The notes beneath the pieces are model-generated. The model ran no database searches, was not told the origin of the DNA, and worked only from the letters and a program-made list of their open reading frames with translations. Made by a program: the position numbers and the translations under genes. Source: VBAS01 sp964508655 (GTDB taxonomy: Bacteria > Bacteroidota > Bacteroidia > Chitinophagales > Chitinophagaceae). Taken from it: a DNA stretch of 51,359 bases. The stretch's first letter is position 1; each line of letters starts with the position of its first letter. The stretch covers positions 1 through 51,359 of the forward strand of contig CAZDUO010000020.1 of assembly GCA_964508655.1 (NCBI GenBank), given 5' to 3'. Below are positions 1 through 6,116 of this stretch, piece by piece.

Positions 1-2
1 AA

Positions 3-137
3 AAAGCATTTTACAAAGCATGGGAAATCTTTTCAGAACGTGAATTTGAAGCGCAATGGCTGGCCGACAGCATTTCGCTGCTTCGCCACAATAAAAAAAA
101 CTGGGATGTAATATTTACATCCCGGTTTACAAAATAA
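3..137 (+). CDS. C-terminal end of a protein cut by the window edge
   Basis: Frame 3 stays open from the window edge to a TAA at 135-137 and gives 44 residues rich in aromatic and charged residues, ending in ...IFTSRFTK. The composition looks like a real protein tail, and the other two forward frames break or give unlikely peptides. The family cannot be recognised from this fragment. It converges on the minus-strand gene that ends at 148, leaving only 10 bp between the stop codons. The last codons contain a hairpin that probably serves as terminator for that opposing gene. Confidence 0.55.
   Translation, partial: KAFYKAWEIFSEREFEAQWLADSISLLRHNKKNWDVIFTSRFTK
93..123 (-). terminator. Intrinsic terminator for the 148-558 gene, inside the opposing CDS
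   Basis: A perfect 9-bp stem (103-111 with 115-123, triloop 112-114) is followed, in minus-strand direction, by a run of eight T (93-100 read in reverse). This is the form of a Rho-independent terminator for the minus-strand gene ending at 148. It lies within the last codons of the convergent partial CDS. Confidence 0.6.
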
Positions 138-147
138 AAATTGGCTA

Positions 148-558
148 TTATAGCTTTGCTGTATCGAAAAAATGAAAAGGTGAAGGCATCAGTTCAAAAT
201 CAGGGCTTTCAATCATCTCAATCCGGAGCTGGAAGGTTTCATCTGTTTTGATAAAAACTTTTTCACGCACCATTTTGCGGTATCCGTCTTTTTCAAAAAC
301 CAGCTTATAGGTACCGGTTTTCAATTCGTCAAATTCAAAATGACCGAATTCATCGGACAGTACAAATTTTTCTTTTTTATTTGCCGAATAAGCGGTAATG
401 GTAACTTCCTTCAGCGGTTTTTTGGAATTTGCATCCACTATGCTGCCGGATACTTCATTAATGCTTTTACCGGGTTCGCCGGGGTCATTGCCGCTTGCCC
501 GGGACTGGAAACATCCCATGACGCAGATAAATGCAAGCAGCAGGATTTTCGGTTTCAT
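148..558 (-). CDS. Small secreted protein with carboxypeptidase-regulatory-like (CarboxypepD_reg) domain
   Basis: The 136-residue product has an N-terminal signal of about 22 residues. A VMGC sequence near residues 13-16 could be a lipobox, so it is either a lipoprotein or periplasmic. Residues about 35-115 match the beta-sandwich CarboxypepD_reg-like pattern, with GSIVDANSKKPLKEVTITAYS and a later GTYKLVFEKDGYRK segment. This domain is common in Bacteroidota TonB-dependent receptors, but here it stands alone without barrel or plug. Its function is unknown; it may bind surface or periplasmic partners. A good promoter lies at the end of the upstream gene and a terminator just past the stop, so it is probably monocistronic. 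Confidence 0.75.
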   Translation of the reverse strand: MKPKILLLAFICVMGCFQSRASGNDPGEPGKSINEVSGSIVDANSKKPLKEVTITAYSANKKEKFVLSDEFGHFEFDELKTGTYKLVFEKDGYRKMVREKVFIKTDETFQLRIEMIESPDFELMPSPFHFFDTAKL

Positions 559-613
559 TTGACTAAGCGTTTATCGTTGATTCCCGTTTCACTACTACCT
601 TACACAGCCACAC

Positions 614-646
614 CAAATTTAAACTAATTTAAGTGGATCAGCCAAA
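614..646 (-). promoter_or_regulatory. Bacteroidota-type promoter for the 148-558 gene
   Basis: On the minus strand there is TTTG (643-646) followed after 21 bp by TAAATTTG (614-621), matching the Bacteroidota -33 TTTG and -7 TAnnTTTG consensus. The -7 box overlaps the stop codon of the upstream nitronate monooxygenase gene (619-621), and the -33 box lies inside its coding sequence. The start codon is about 55 bp downstream. Confidence 0.55.
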
Positions 647-1608
647 GCCTGCTTAAACTCATTCCACACTTCATCTACTATTTTTGCCGCCGGTAAAATA
701 TCATCCAGCATTGCGCTTACCTGGCCTATTTCCAGTTCACCTTCATCAAGATTTCCTTCAAACATTCCTTTTTTGGCTCTTGCCCTTCCCAGCAGTTCTT
801 TCAGCTCATCTACGCCTGCGCCCCGCAGTTCGGCTGCCTGCACCTGCTGAAAGAATTTATTTTTCATCATTCGCACCGGGGTCAGCTGTTTCATCGTCAG
901 CATCGTGTCGCCTTCCTTACTGTTGATTACAGCATTTTTAAAACTGGTATGCGAGGATGCCTCTTCGCTGGCCACAAAACGGCTGCCCATCTGCACGCCT
1001 TCGGCGCCCATCACCATGGCCGCAAGCATCTGCCTGCCTGTGGCTATGCCGCCTGCTGCAATCACCGGAATCTTTACTGAACCAGCCACCGCAGGTACCA
1101 GTACCATGGTGGTGGTTTCCTCTCTCCCATTGTGCCCGCCGGCCTCAAAGCCTTCTGCTACTACTGCATCGCAACCGGCTTCCTCGGATTTTATTGCAAA
1201 CTTTGAAGAACTGACTACATGAACTACCGTAATTCCTTTTTCTTTCAGCACAGCTGTCCATGTTTTCGGGTTGCCGGCGCTGGTAAAAACAATCTTTACT
1301 CCTTCCTCAATTATTATTTGAATATGCTTATCAATATCAGGGTAAAGCAGGGGCACGTTTACTCCAAAGGAACGGGTGGTGGCGGATTGGCATTTCCTGA
1401 TGTGTTCTCGTAAGACATCCGGATACATCGAACCGCTGCCTATAAGGCCCAAAGCTCCTGCCTTGCTTACGGCGCTTGCCAGCCGCCAGCCGCTGGCCCA
1501 TATCATACCGGCCTGAATGATGGGGTAATCTATATCGAAAAGTTTAGTAACACGATTTGAAAAATTCAGACCCCCTGTCCCCCTAAAGGGGGAACTTAAT
1601 TCTGTCAT
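619..1608 (-). CDS. Nitronate monooxygenase / 2-nitropropane dioxygenase family flavoprotein
   Basis: This 329-residue TIM-barrel flavoenzyme belongs to the NMO/FabK-like family, which oxidises alkyl nitronates with FMN. Seen in the sequence: YPIIQAGM near residues 28-35, FGVNVPLL near 81-88, the EAGGHNG motif with a candidate catalytic His at 159, the phosphate-binding AAGGIATG (184-191) and GAEGVQMGSRF (201-211). Length fits the family. The first 15 residues are unusual: residues about 4-15 are encoded by a C/G palindromic repeat (1571-1593), so either the start has been extended by repeat insertion or the true start is unclear. No closer in-frame ATG precedes the conserved core. The physiological substrate is not predictable; a FabK-type enoyl-ACP reductase is less likely. 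Confidence 0.82.
   Translation of the reverse strand: MTELSSPFRGTGGLNFSNRVTKLFDIDYPIIQAGMIWASGWRLASAVSKAGALGLIGSGSMYPDVLREHIRKCQSATTRSFGVNVPLLYPDIDKHIQIIIEEGVKIVFTSAGNPKTWTAVLKEKGITVVHVVSSSKFAIKSEEAGCDAVVAEGFEAGGHNGREETTTMVLVPAVAGSVKIPVIAAGGIATGRQMLAAMVMGAEGVQMGSRFVASEEASSHTSFKNAVINSKEGDTMLTMKQLTPVRMMKNKFFQQVQAAELRGAGVDELKELLGRARAKKGMFEGNLDEGELEIGQVSAMLDDILPAAKIVDEVWNEFKQALADPLKLV
1571..1593. repeat. C/G palindromic repeat overlapping the start of the nitronate monooxygenase gene
   Basis: TCCCCC (578-583 of the 1000s) and GGGGGA pair around a TAAA loop, preceded by another CCCCC run. The same CCCC-TAAA-GGGG core recurs at 2713-2724, with a variant at 1684-1696. Here it is translated as SSPFRGTGG. 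Confidence 0.7.
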
Positions 1609-1683
1609 ACTAAATTTTGTTTGGGAATAAAATTATTTGAATTAATAATGATTATTCAAAAGCTGAAAATCTTTTTCATCACT

Positions 1684-1696
1684 CCCCTTTTAGGGG
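1684..1696. repeat. CCCCT..AGGGG palindrome next to the nucleotidyltransferase stop
   Basis: CCCCT and AGGGG pair around TTT. This is a short copy of the C/G family seen at 1571, 2713, 2792, 20324 and within metG at 39623. It sits 12 bp past the end of the nucleotidyltransferase gene, while another copy flanks its start. Confidence 0.6.
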
Positions 1697-1707
1697 CTTA
1701 GGGATAC

Positions 1708-2700
1708 CTACCCCAGATCAATCTCCGTATTGTCCCCGATATTCAGGGTTCTCGATTCGCCGCGTATGCCTGTGTCGCTGCCAATAAGTGAGTAGTCCAG
1801 CACAATATCGTACAGGTTGGAATAGGCGCCAATGATGGAATGCTTGATGATGGAATAATTGATAGTAGTGTTTTCGCCGATGGATACATTAGGCCCGATG
1901 ATGGAGTTTTTAATATCGCAGTTTTCGCCTATGCTCACAGGGGGAATCAATACCGTGTTTTCAAAATGATAATTTTCCTTCAGGTTGCTTCCAAATTTTT
2001 TCAGCAGGGTGGTATTGGATTCCAGCAGGGATTCCTTTTTACCGCAGTCAAACCAGTTGTCCACCTTAAAACTTTGAATTTTGACGCCCTGTTTTATCAT
2101 GCAGTCCAGCGCATCGGTCAGGCTGTATTCGCCGTGGCTGCGCAGGCCCTGCCTGATATTTGTTTCCAGGCATTGAAACATCAGTTCACTTTCCTTGAGC
2201 TTGTACAAACCCACCAGGGCCATGTTGCTTTTCGGTATCTGCGGTTTTTCCACCACATGACTGATGAATCCGTCTTCATCAATTTCCGCCACACCAAAAT
2301 CCCGCGGATCATCCACCTTGCGAACTCCAAGCATGGAGTACGGGCTTTTAATTACCGTTTTCAGATCGTACTCCGCAATGGTATCACCCAGCACCACAAA
2401 CACTTCATCATTATTCACCAGGTTTTTTGTCATCCGGATGGCATGCCCTATGCCCTGCCTGTCTGTCTGGTGAATAAAATGTGATTTCAGTTCCGGGTAT
2501 TTTTTCTTTACAAAATCATGGATTTTATCGCCCAGGTACCCCACAATAAAAATGATTTCATCAATACCGCCTTCTTTCAACTGATCAACGATTATGCCTA
2601 ACACAGTTTTGCCTGCCAGCGGAATCAGCGCCTTGGGTTGCGTATATGTGTGAGGACGCAGCTTGGTGCCTGCGCCTGCTACCGGAATTATTGCCTTCAT
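1708..2700 (-). CDS. Sugar-phosphate nucleotidyltransferase with left-handed beta-helix tail
   Basis: The product has 330 residues. The N-terminal Rossmann-like NTP-transferase domain begins MKAIIPVAGAGTKLRP, the nucleotide-binding loop, followed by QPKALIPLAGK with the conserved Pro-Lys. A VLGDTIAEYD segment provides the metal-binding Asp region, and VEKP precedes the sugar site. From about residue 245 a run of hexapeptide-type repeats (VSIGENCDI, NVSIGENTT, SLIGSDTGI) forms a left-handed beta helix. This matches the glucose-1-phosphate thymidylyl/uridylyltransferase (RmlA-long or GalU-like) type, supplying activated sugars for envelope polysaccharide. The exact nucleotide and sugar cannot be told. 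C/G repeats flank both ends of the gene. Confidence 0.85.
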   Translation of the reverse strand: MKAIIPVAGAGTKLRPHTYTQPKALIPLAGKTVLGIIVDQLKEGGIDEIIFIVGYLGDKIHDFVKKKYPELKSHFIHQTDRQGIGHAIRMTKNLVNNDEVFVVLGDTIAEYDLKTVIKSPYSMLGVRKVDDPRDFGVAEIDEDGFISHVVEKPQIPKSNMALVGLYKLKESELMFQCLETNIRQGLRSHGEYSLTDALDCMIKQGVKIQSFKVDNWFDCGKKESLLESNTTLLKKFGSNLKENYHFENTVLIPPVSIGENCDIKNSIIGPNVSIGENTTINYSIIKHSIIGAYSNLYDIVLDYSLIGSDTGIRGESRTLNIGDNTEIDLG

Positions 2701-2705
2701 AATAA

Positions 2706-2724
2706 CCCCAAACCCCTAAAGGGG
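2706..2724. repeat. C/G palindromic repeat, copy with CCCC-TAAA-GGGG core
   Basis: CCCCTAAAGGGG at 2713-2724 is preceded by another CCCC run at 2706-2709. It begins 5 bp upstream of the nucleotidyltransferase start codon and belongs to the family described at 1571. Confidence 0.6.
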
Positions 2725-2791
2725 CTTTTAAAAAATCGCTTCAGTATTTGTTTAATAATAAAATTAATTATGCCCTGGTATTTTAAACTTT

Positions 2792-2818
2792 CCCCTCTTT
2801 CCCTTCAGGGGTCAGGGG
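2792..2818. repeat. C/G palindromic repeat, longer-loop copy
   Basis: CCCCT at 2792-2796 can pair with AGGGG at 2807-2811 or at 2814-2818. The layout resembles the copy at 20322-20356. Confidence 0.5.
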
Positions 2819-2884
2819 CAAAAGCCCGTGAAAGTAGTGAATTATTAAGAAACAAAAATTTATCGCAGTCTTTCGCTACTCGCT

Positions 2885-2892
2885 TATTTTTG
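2885..2892 (+). promoter_or_regulatory. Possible -7 box for glyA
   Basis: TATTTTTG matches TAnnTTTG exactly, but no clear TTTG lies 19-21 bp upstream. It would give a leader of roughly 150 nt that includes a dispersed repeat and the hairpin at 3006-3027. Confidence 0.3.
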
Positions 2893-2931
2893 CGGCGATT
2901 TTTATTGTGTAACCAGCTGCAGTTCCCTGGT

Positions 2932-2983
2932 TGAACTTCCGTTGCGTCGCACTCTTGTACTGAAACAATTCTATTCATCAATA
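2932..2983. repeat. Dispersed intergenic repeat, empty-site copy (copy A)
   Basis: The core ACTTCCGTTGCG (2935-2946) joins directly to TCGCACTCTTGTAC (2947-2960). Copies at 30684-30742 and, inverted, at 38098-38175 carry the same flanks with a GC-rich palindrome inserted exactly at this junction. Similarity with the 38 kb copy continues for about 25 bp further (AACAATTCTATTCA). Confidence 0.7.
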
Positions 2984-3005
2984 AAAAAGAATCTCTTACT
3001 AATAT

Positions 3006-3027
3006 CGGAGAGTTTCATCACTCTCCG
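3006..3027 (+). promoter_or_regulatory. Hairpin in the glyA leader
   Basis: CGGAGAG pairs perfectly with CTCTCCG around an 8-nt loop, ending 20 bp before the glyA ATG. The CTCT of the right arm could alternatively pair with AGAG at 3034-3037, so two mutually exclusive stems are possible. No known riboswitch class was recognised; it may be another repeat. Confidence 0.35.
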
Positions 3028-3047
3028 CCTTGCAGAGATGGGGCTAT

Positions 3048-4319
3048 ATGGACACACTTGTTTTCGATTTGCTACGCAAAGAACTGGAACGCCAGCGCCA
3101 CGGTATTGAACTGATTGCTTCGGAAAATTTTACTTCGTTGCAGGTATTGCAGGCCATGGGCACTGTTCCCACAAATAAATACGCCGAGGGTTATCCCGGC
3201 CGGCGTTATTATGGCGGATGCGAAGTAGTGGATGAAATTGAAACGCTGGCTATTGAACGCCTGAAAAAAATATTTAACTGCACCTGGGCCAATGTTCAGC
3301 CGCATGCCGGCGCACAGGCCAACAATGCCGTGTTTCTTGCCGTATTAAAACCGGGAGAAAAATTTCTGGGTCTCGACCTGAGCATGGGCGGTCATCTTAC
3401 CCATGGCAGCCCGGCCAACTTCAGCGGCAAGACTTACCATGCCATTCATTACGGAGTAACAAAAGAGGGTTTCGTGGATTATGACCAGATGGAAGAAAAA
3501 GCAATGACTGAAAAACCAAAGATGATAATCTGCGGCGCATCGGCCTACAGCCGCGACTGGGATTATAAACGCATCCGCGAAATTGCTAACAAAATCGGCG
3601 CTATTGTTTTTGCCGATATTGCTCATCCGGCCGGCTTGATAGCAACCGGTTTACTGAATGACCCGTTTGAGCATTGCCATATTGTTTCTTCCACCACACA
3701 CAAAACACTGCGTGGACCCCGCGGCGGTATCATTATGCTGCGCCACGACTTCGAAAACCCCTGGGGCATATTGGACCCGAAAAAAAACCTGAGAACCATG
3801 AGCCAGTTGCTCGACCTGGCCGTATTTCCCGGCTCGCAGGGCGGCCCGCTGGAGCATATCATTGCCGCCAAAGCGGTAGCCTTTGGTGAAATTCTTTCGG
3901 AAGATTTCAAAGCATACGGGCAACAAATCATCCGCAATGCGCAGGCCATGGCAAAATCATTTGTCAGCCGTGGCTATAATATTATCAGCGGCGGCACCGA
4001 TACTCATTTAATGCTGATCGACCTGCGTAATAAAAATCTAAACGGCAAAATAGCGCAGGAAACTCTCGACAAAGCCAATATCACCCTGAACAGAAACGCC
4101 GTGCCTTTTGACGACAAATCAGCCTTCGTCACTTCCGGCATACGGGTAGGTGTGCCCGCCGTCACCACAAGGGGTATGAAAGAAGAACACATGGAAATAA
4201 TGGTGGATATGATTGACCGGGTGCTGATGAAGCCCGAGGACGAAAAAGTAATTGCATCAGTGAAAGGAGAAGTGAAAGAGTTTATGAAACAGTTTCCGCT
4301 TTACCCGGAGCTGGGATAG
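3048..4319 (+). CDS. glyA: Serine hydroxymethyltransferase
   Basis: This PLP enzyme converts serine and tetrahydrofolate to glycine and methylene-THF in the cytosol, the main source of one-carbon units. The 423-residue product contains ELERQRHGIELIASENFTS at the N-terminus, YAEGYPGRRYYGGCE, the PLP-lysine motif STTHKTLRGPRGG (Lys about 219) and the C-terminal GIRVGVPAVTTRGM. All are diagnostic of the family, and the length is normal. The reading frame extends upstream to a TTG at 3030, but the ATG at 3048 places the conserved N-terminus correctly and is preferred. It stands alone, with a repeat-rich leader upstream. Confidence 0.95.
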   Translation: MDTLVFDLLRKELERQRHGIELIASENFTSLQVLQAMGTVPTNKYAEGYPGRRYYGGCEVVDEIETLAIERLKKIFNCTWANVQPHAGAQANNAVFLAVLKPGEKFLGLDLSMGGHLTHGSPANFSGKTYHAIHYGVTKEGFVDYDQMEEKAMTEKPKMIICGASAYSRDWDYKRIREIANKIGAIVFADIAHPAGLIATGLLNDPFEHCHIVSSTTHKTLRGPRGGIIMLRHDFENPWGILDPKKNLRTMSQLLDLAVFPGSQGGPLEHIIAAKAVAFGEILSEDFKAYGQQIIRNAQAMAKSFVSRGYNIISGGTDTHLMLIDLRNKNLNGKIAQETLDKANITLNRNAVPFDDKSAFVTSGIRVGVPAVTTRGMKEEHMEIMVDMIDRVLMKPEDEKVIASVKGEVKEFMKQFPLYPELG

Positions 4320-4598
4320 CAAGGCACAGTTTTTCCCGCTTTCCGGGGTTGCTCCTCACTTTTTTTTCCAAAACATGGTCGCCTTAATAACTGAGCCGGC
4401 TTAATGTATTATTATGAAAACAGGTAATCCTTCTGTTTAAGCTCAATTCCTGCTTCATTCCGGATATTTATTTACCCTACCATACACTAAGGGATTTCTC
4501 TTAGGCGTTATAAGTAGCCTTTTTCAGGTTTAACACCTTATCCTTTGCATCCCTTCAACGGGGGTCTGAAAATATTTTAAAATCCAATTCTCAATTCT

Positions 4599-5597
4599 AT
4601 GAAGCGCCTTTACGCTTTAGTTATTTGTATTGCCTGTACTTTTTCTGCTTTGGCTGTCACACGCACTGCTGTGGGCAATGCCGGCAACGGCTGGAGCAAT
4701 GCTTCAAACTGGAGCCCGGCCGGCGTGCCGCAAGCCGGTGACACAGTTATCATTCTTTCAGGTTTTACATTAAGTGTAAAAGGAACCGTGTACAGCAGTC
4801 CTTTACCCCTTCTTATTGTTGAAATCAACGGCACGCTCAATTTCCAACCCTCCGGAAGATTGCAATTAGCGGCTGGCAGTATGGTAAATATTTATTCGCC
4901 CGGGTTAATTAATTCAACTAACTCATCATCTGAAATTCTCAGCATTAACGGCATTACAAAATTCAGCGGGCAGACTGACGGCAGCATTTCCATACCCAGT
5001 TATGCATCGAATGCAACCGGCACATCGCCCAACGGATTTGTTCCATTTGTTTTACCCGTAAAACTGGTAAGCTTTACTGCCGAAAAAAAGGAATCTTCTG
5101 TATTGCTGAAATGGATAACAGCCGCGGAAATTAACAGCGATAAATTTCAAATTGAAAAAAGCACAGATGGTAATAATTGGGCAATCATCAGCACGACTGC
5201 AGCAGCAGGTAATTATTCAGGATTAAGCACCTATTCTGCTTCCGATATTTTTCCTTCATCCGGCGCCAACCTGTACCGGCTGAAATCTGTTGACAGGGAC
5301 GGGAAATATGAATACTCCCGGATACTGAATGTTTACTTTTTGGATAAACCCGGGAAAATTATTGTCAGCCCCAACCCGGCTACAACCACGCTGAGTATCT
5401 TCTTACATAATAATTCCGGCAGCACCGCCGATCTGCAACTGGTTAATCAAACAGGGCAACAAGTAAAACATCTTGCCGTTGCAGCCGGCACCAGCGCCTT
5501 GACATTGGACATAGCTGACCTGGCAAAAGGACTTTACGTGCTGGTAGTGACAGAAGCGGGCAGTAAAAAATACAGTTTGCCTGTGATAATAAGATAA
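4599..5597 (+). CDS. Secreted protein with type IX secretion C-terminal sorting domain
   Basis: The 332-residue product has a signal peptide of about 19 residues. Residues about 25-110 contain the GNGWSNASNWSPAGVPQAGDTVII pattern, typical of beta-helical surface proteins of Bacteroidota. Residues about 150-245 (LPVKLVSFTAEKKESSVLLKW...KFQIEKSTDGNNW) form a fibronectin-III-like module often placed before the sorting tail. The last 80 residues (VSPNPATTTLSI, GLYVLVV, KYSLPVIIR) match a T9SS type A sorting domain. The protein is probably exported by the Por system and anchored at the cell surface. The adhesive or enzymatic role is unknown; no catalytic motif was seen. Confidence 0.82.
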   Translation: MKRLYALVICIACTFSALAVTRTAVGNAGNGWSNASNWSPAGVPQAGDTVIILSGFTLSVKGTVYSSPLPLLIVEINGTLNFQPSGRLQLAAGSMVNIYSPGLINSTNSSSEILSINGITKFSGQTDGSISIPSYASNATGTSPNGFVPFVLPVKLVSFTAEKKESSVLLKWITAAEINSDKFQIEKSTDGNNWAIISTTAAAGNYSGLSTYSASDIFPSSGANLYRLKSVDRDGKYEYSRILNVYFLDKPGKIIVSPNPATTTLSIFLHNNSGSTADLQLVNQTGQQVKHLAVAAGTSALTLDIADLAKGLYVLVVTEAGSKKYSLPVIIR

Positions 5598-5674
5598 CAT
5601 CGCTTCCCTTTCTGCTTTATATGTATATATTGACAATAACCCGGTTCTGCCCGAATCATTAAGTGGTTTCTTAT

Positions 5675-5682
5675 TATTTTTG
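5675..5682 (+). promoter_or_regulatory. -7 box for the DUF4293 gene
   Basis: TATTTTTG matches TAnnTTTG and lies 14 bp upstream of the ATG. The -33 element is weak (TTCTG around 5645). Confidence 0.4.
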
Positions 5683-5696
5683 ATGAAACCAATTGC

Positions 5697-6116
5697 ATGA
5701 TCCAGCGAATTCAATCAGTATGGCTGCTGCTTGCAGCATTCAGCGCCGCACTTACTTACAGGTTTCCGTTTTACAGCGGAAATAAAACAACCACAGAAAA
5801 TAAACCAGAATTCGAAAAACTCGTTGCTTCTTCCCATTTCCTTCTGCTTATTTTCACTGCAATTCTTGTAGCCGGATGTATTGCCATTATTTTTTTATAT
5901 AAAAACAGGAAGCAGCAGTTGTGGCTGACCCTAGCTGCAGCCGGCCTGTCCGCTCTGGATATTATTATTTATTTCAGCCAGCTGAAAAAATTTACTGACG
6001 GCACCCTCTCATTCAGCGCTGCGTTTTCTTTTGCCATTCCTGTATTGCTGTTGCTTGCTGCCCGCGGCATCTGGAAAGATGAAAAGCTGGTGAAAAGCCT
6101 CGACCGCCTGCGGTAA
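5697..6116 (+). CDS. DUF4293 family integral membrane protein
   Basis: The 139-residue product has four hydrophobic segments (about 6-22, 45-67, 75-93 and 103-122). The opening MIQRIQSVWLLLAAFSAALTYRFPFYSG is the signature of DUF4293, a family restricted to Bacteroidota. The function is unknown. A short basic C-terminus should face the cytoplasm. It converges on uvrA with no intervening base: its stop ends at 6116 and the uvrA stop begins at 6117. Confidence 0.82.
   Translation: MIQRIQSVWLLLAAFSAALTYRFPFYSGNKTTTENKPEFEKLVASSHFLLLIFTAILVAGCIAIIFLYKNRKQQLWLTLAAAGLSALDIIIYFSQLKKFTDGTLSFSAAFSFAIPVLLLLAARGIWKDEKLVKSLDRLR

Larger units (their letters stand above)
2701..3047. other. Repeat-rich intergenic region upstream of glyA
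   Basis: These 347 bp contain no gene. They hold two C/G palindromes (2713-2724 and 2792-2818), a possible TAnnTTTG box at 2885-2892, the uninterrupted copy of a dispersed repeat (2932-2983), and a 7-bp hairpin at 3006-3027 just before glyA. Confidence 0.6.

Noticed and set aside
3006..3037. THF or SAM riboswitch upstream of glyA
   Set aside because: Only simple stems were found; no multi-helix consensus of a known aptamer was recognised.
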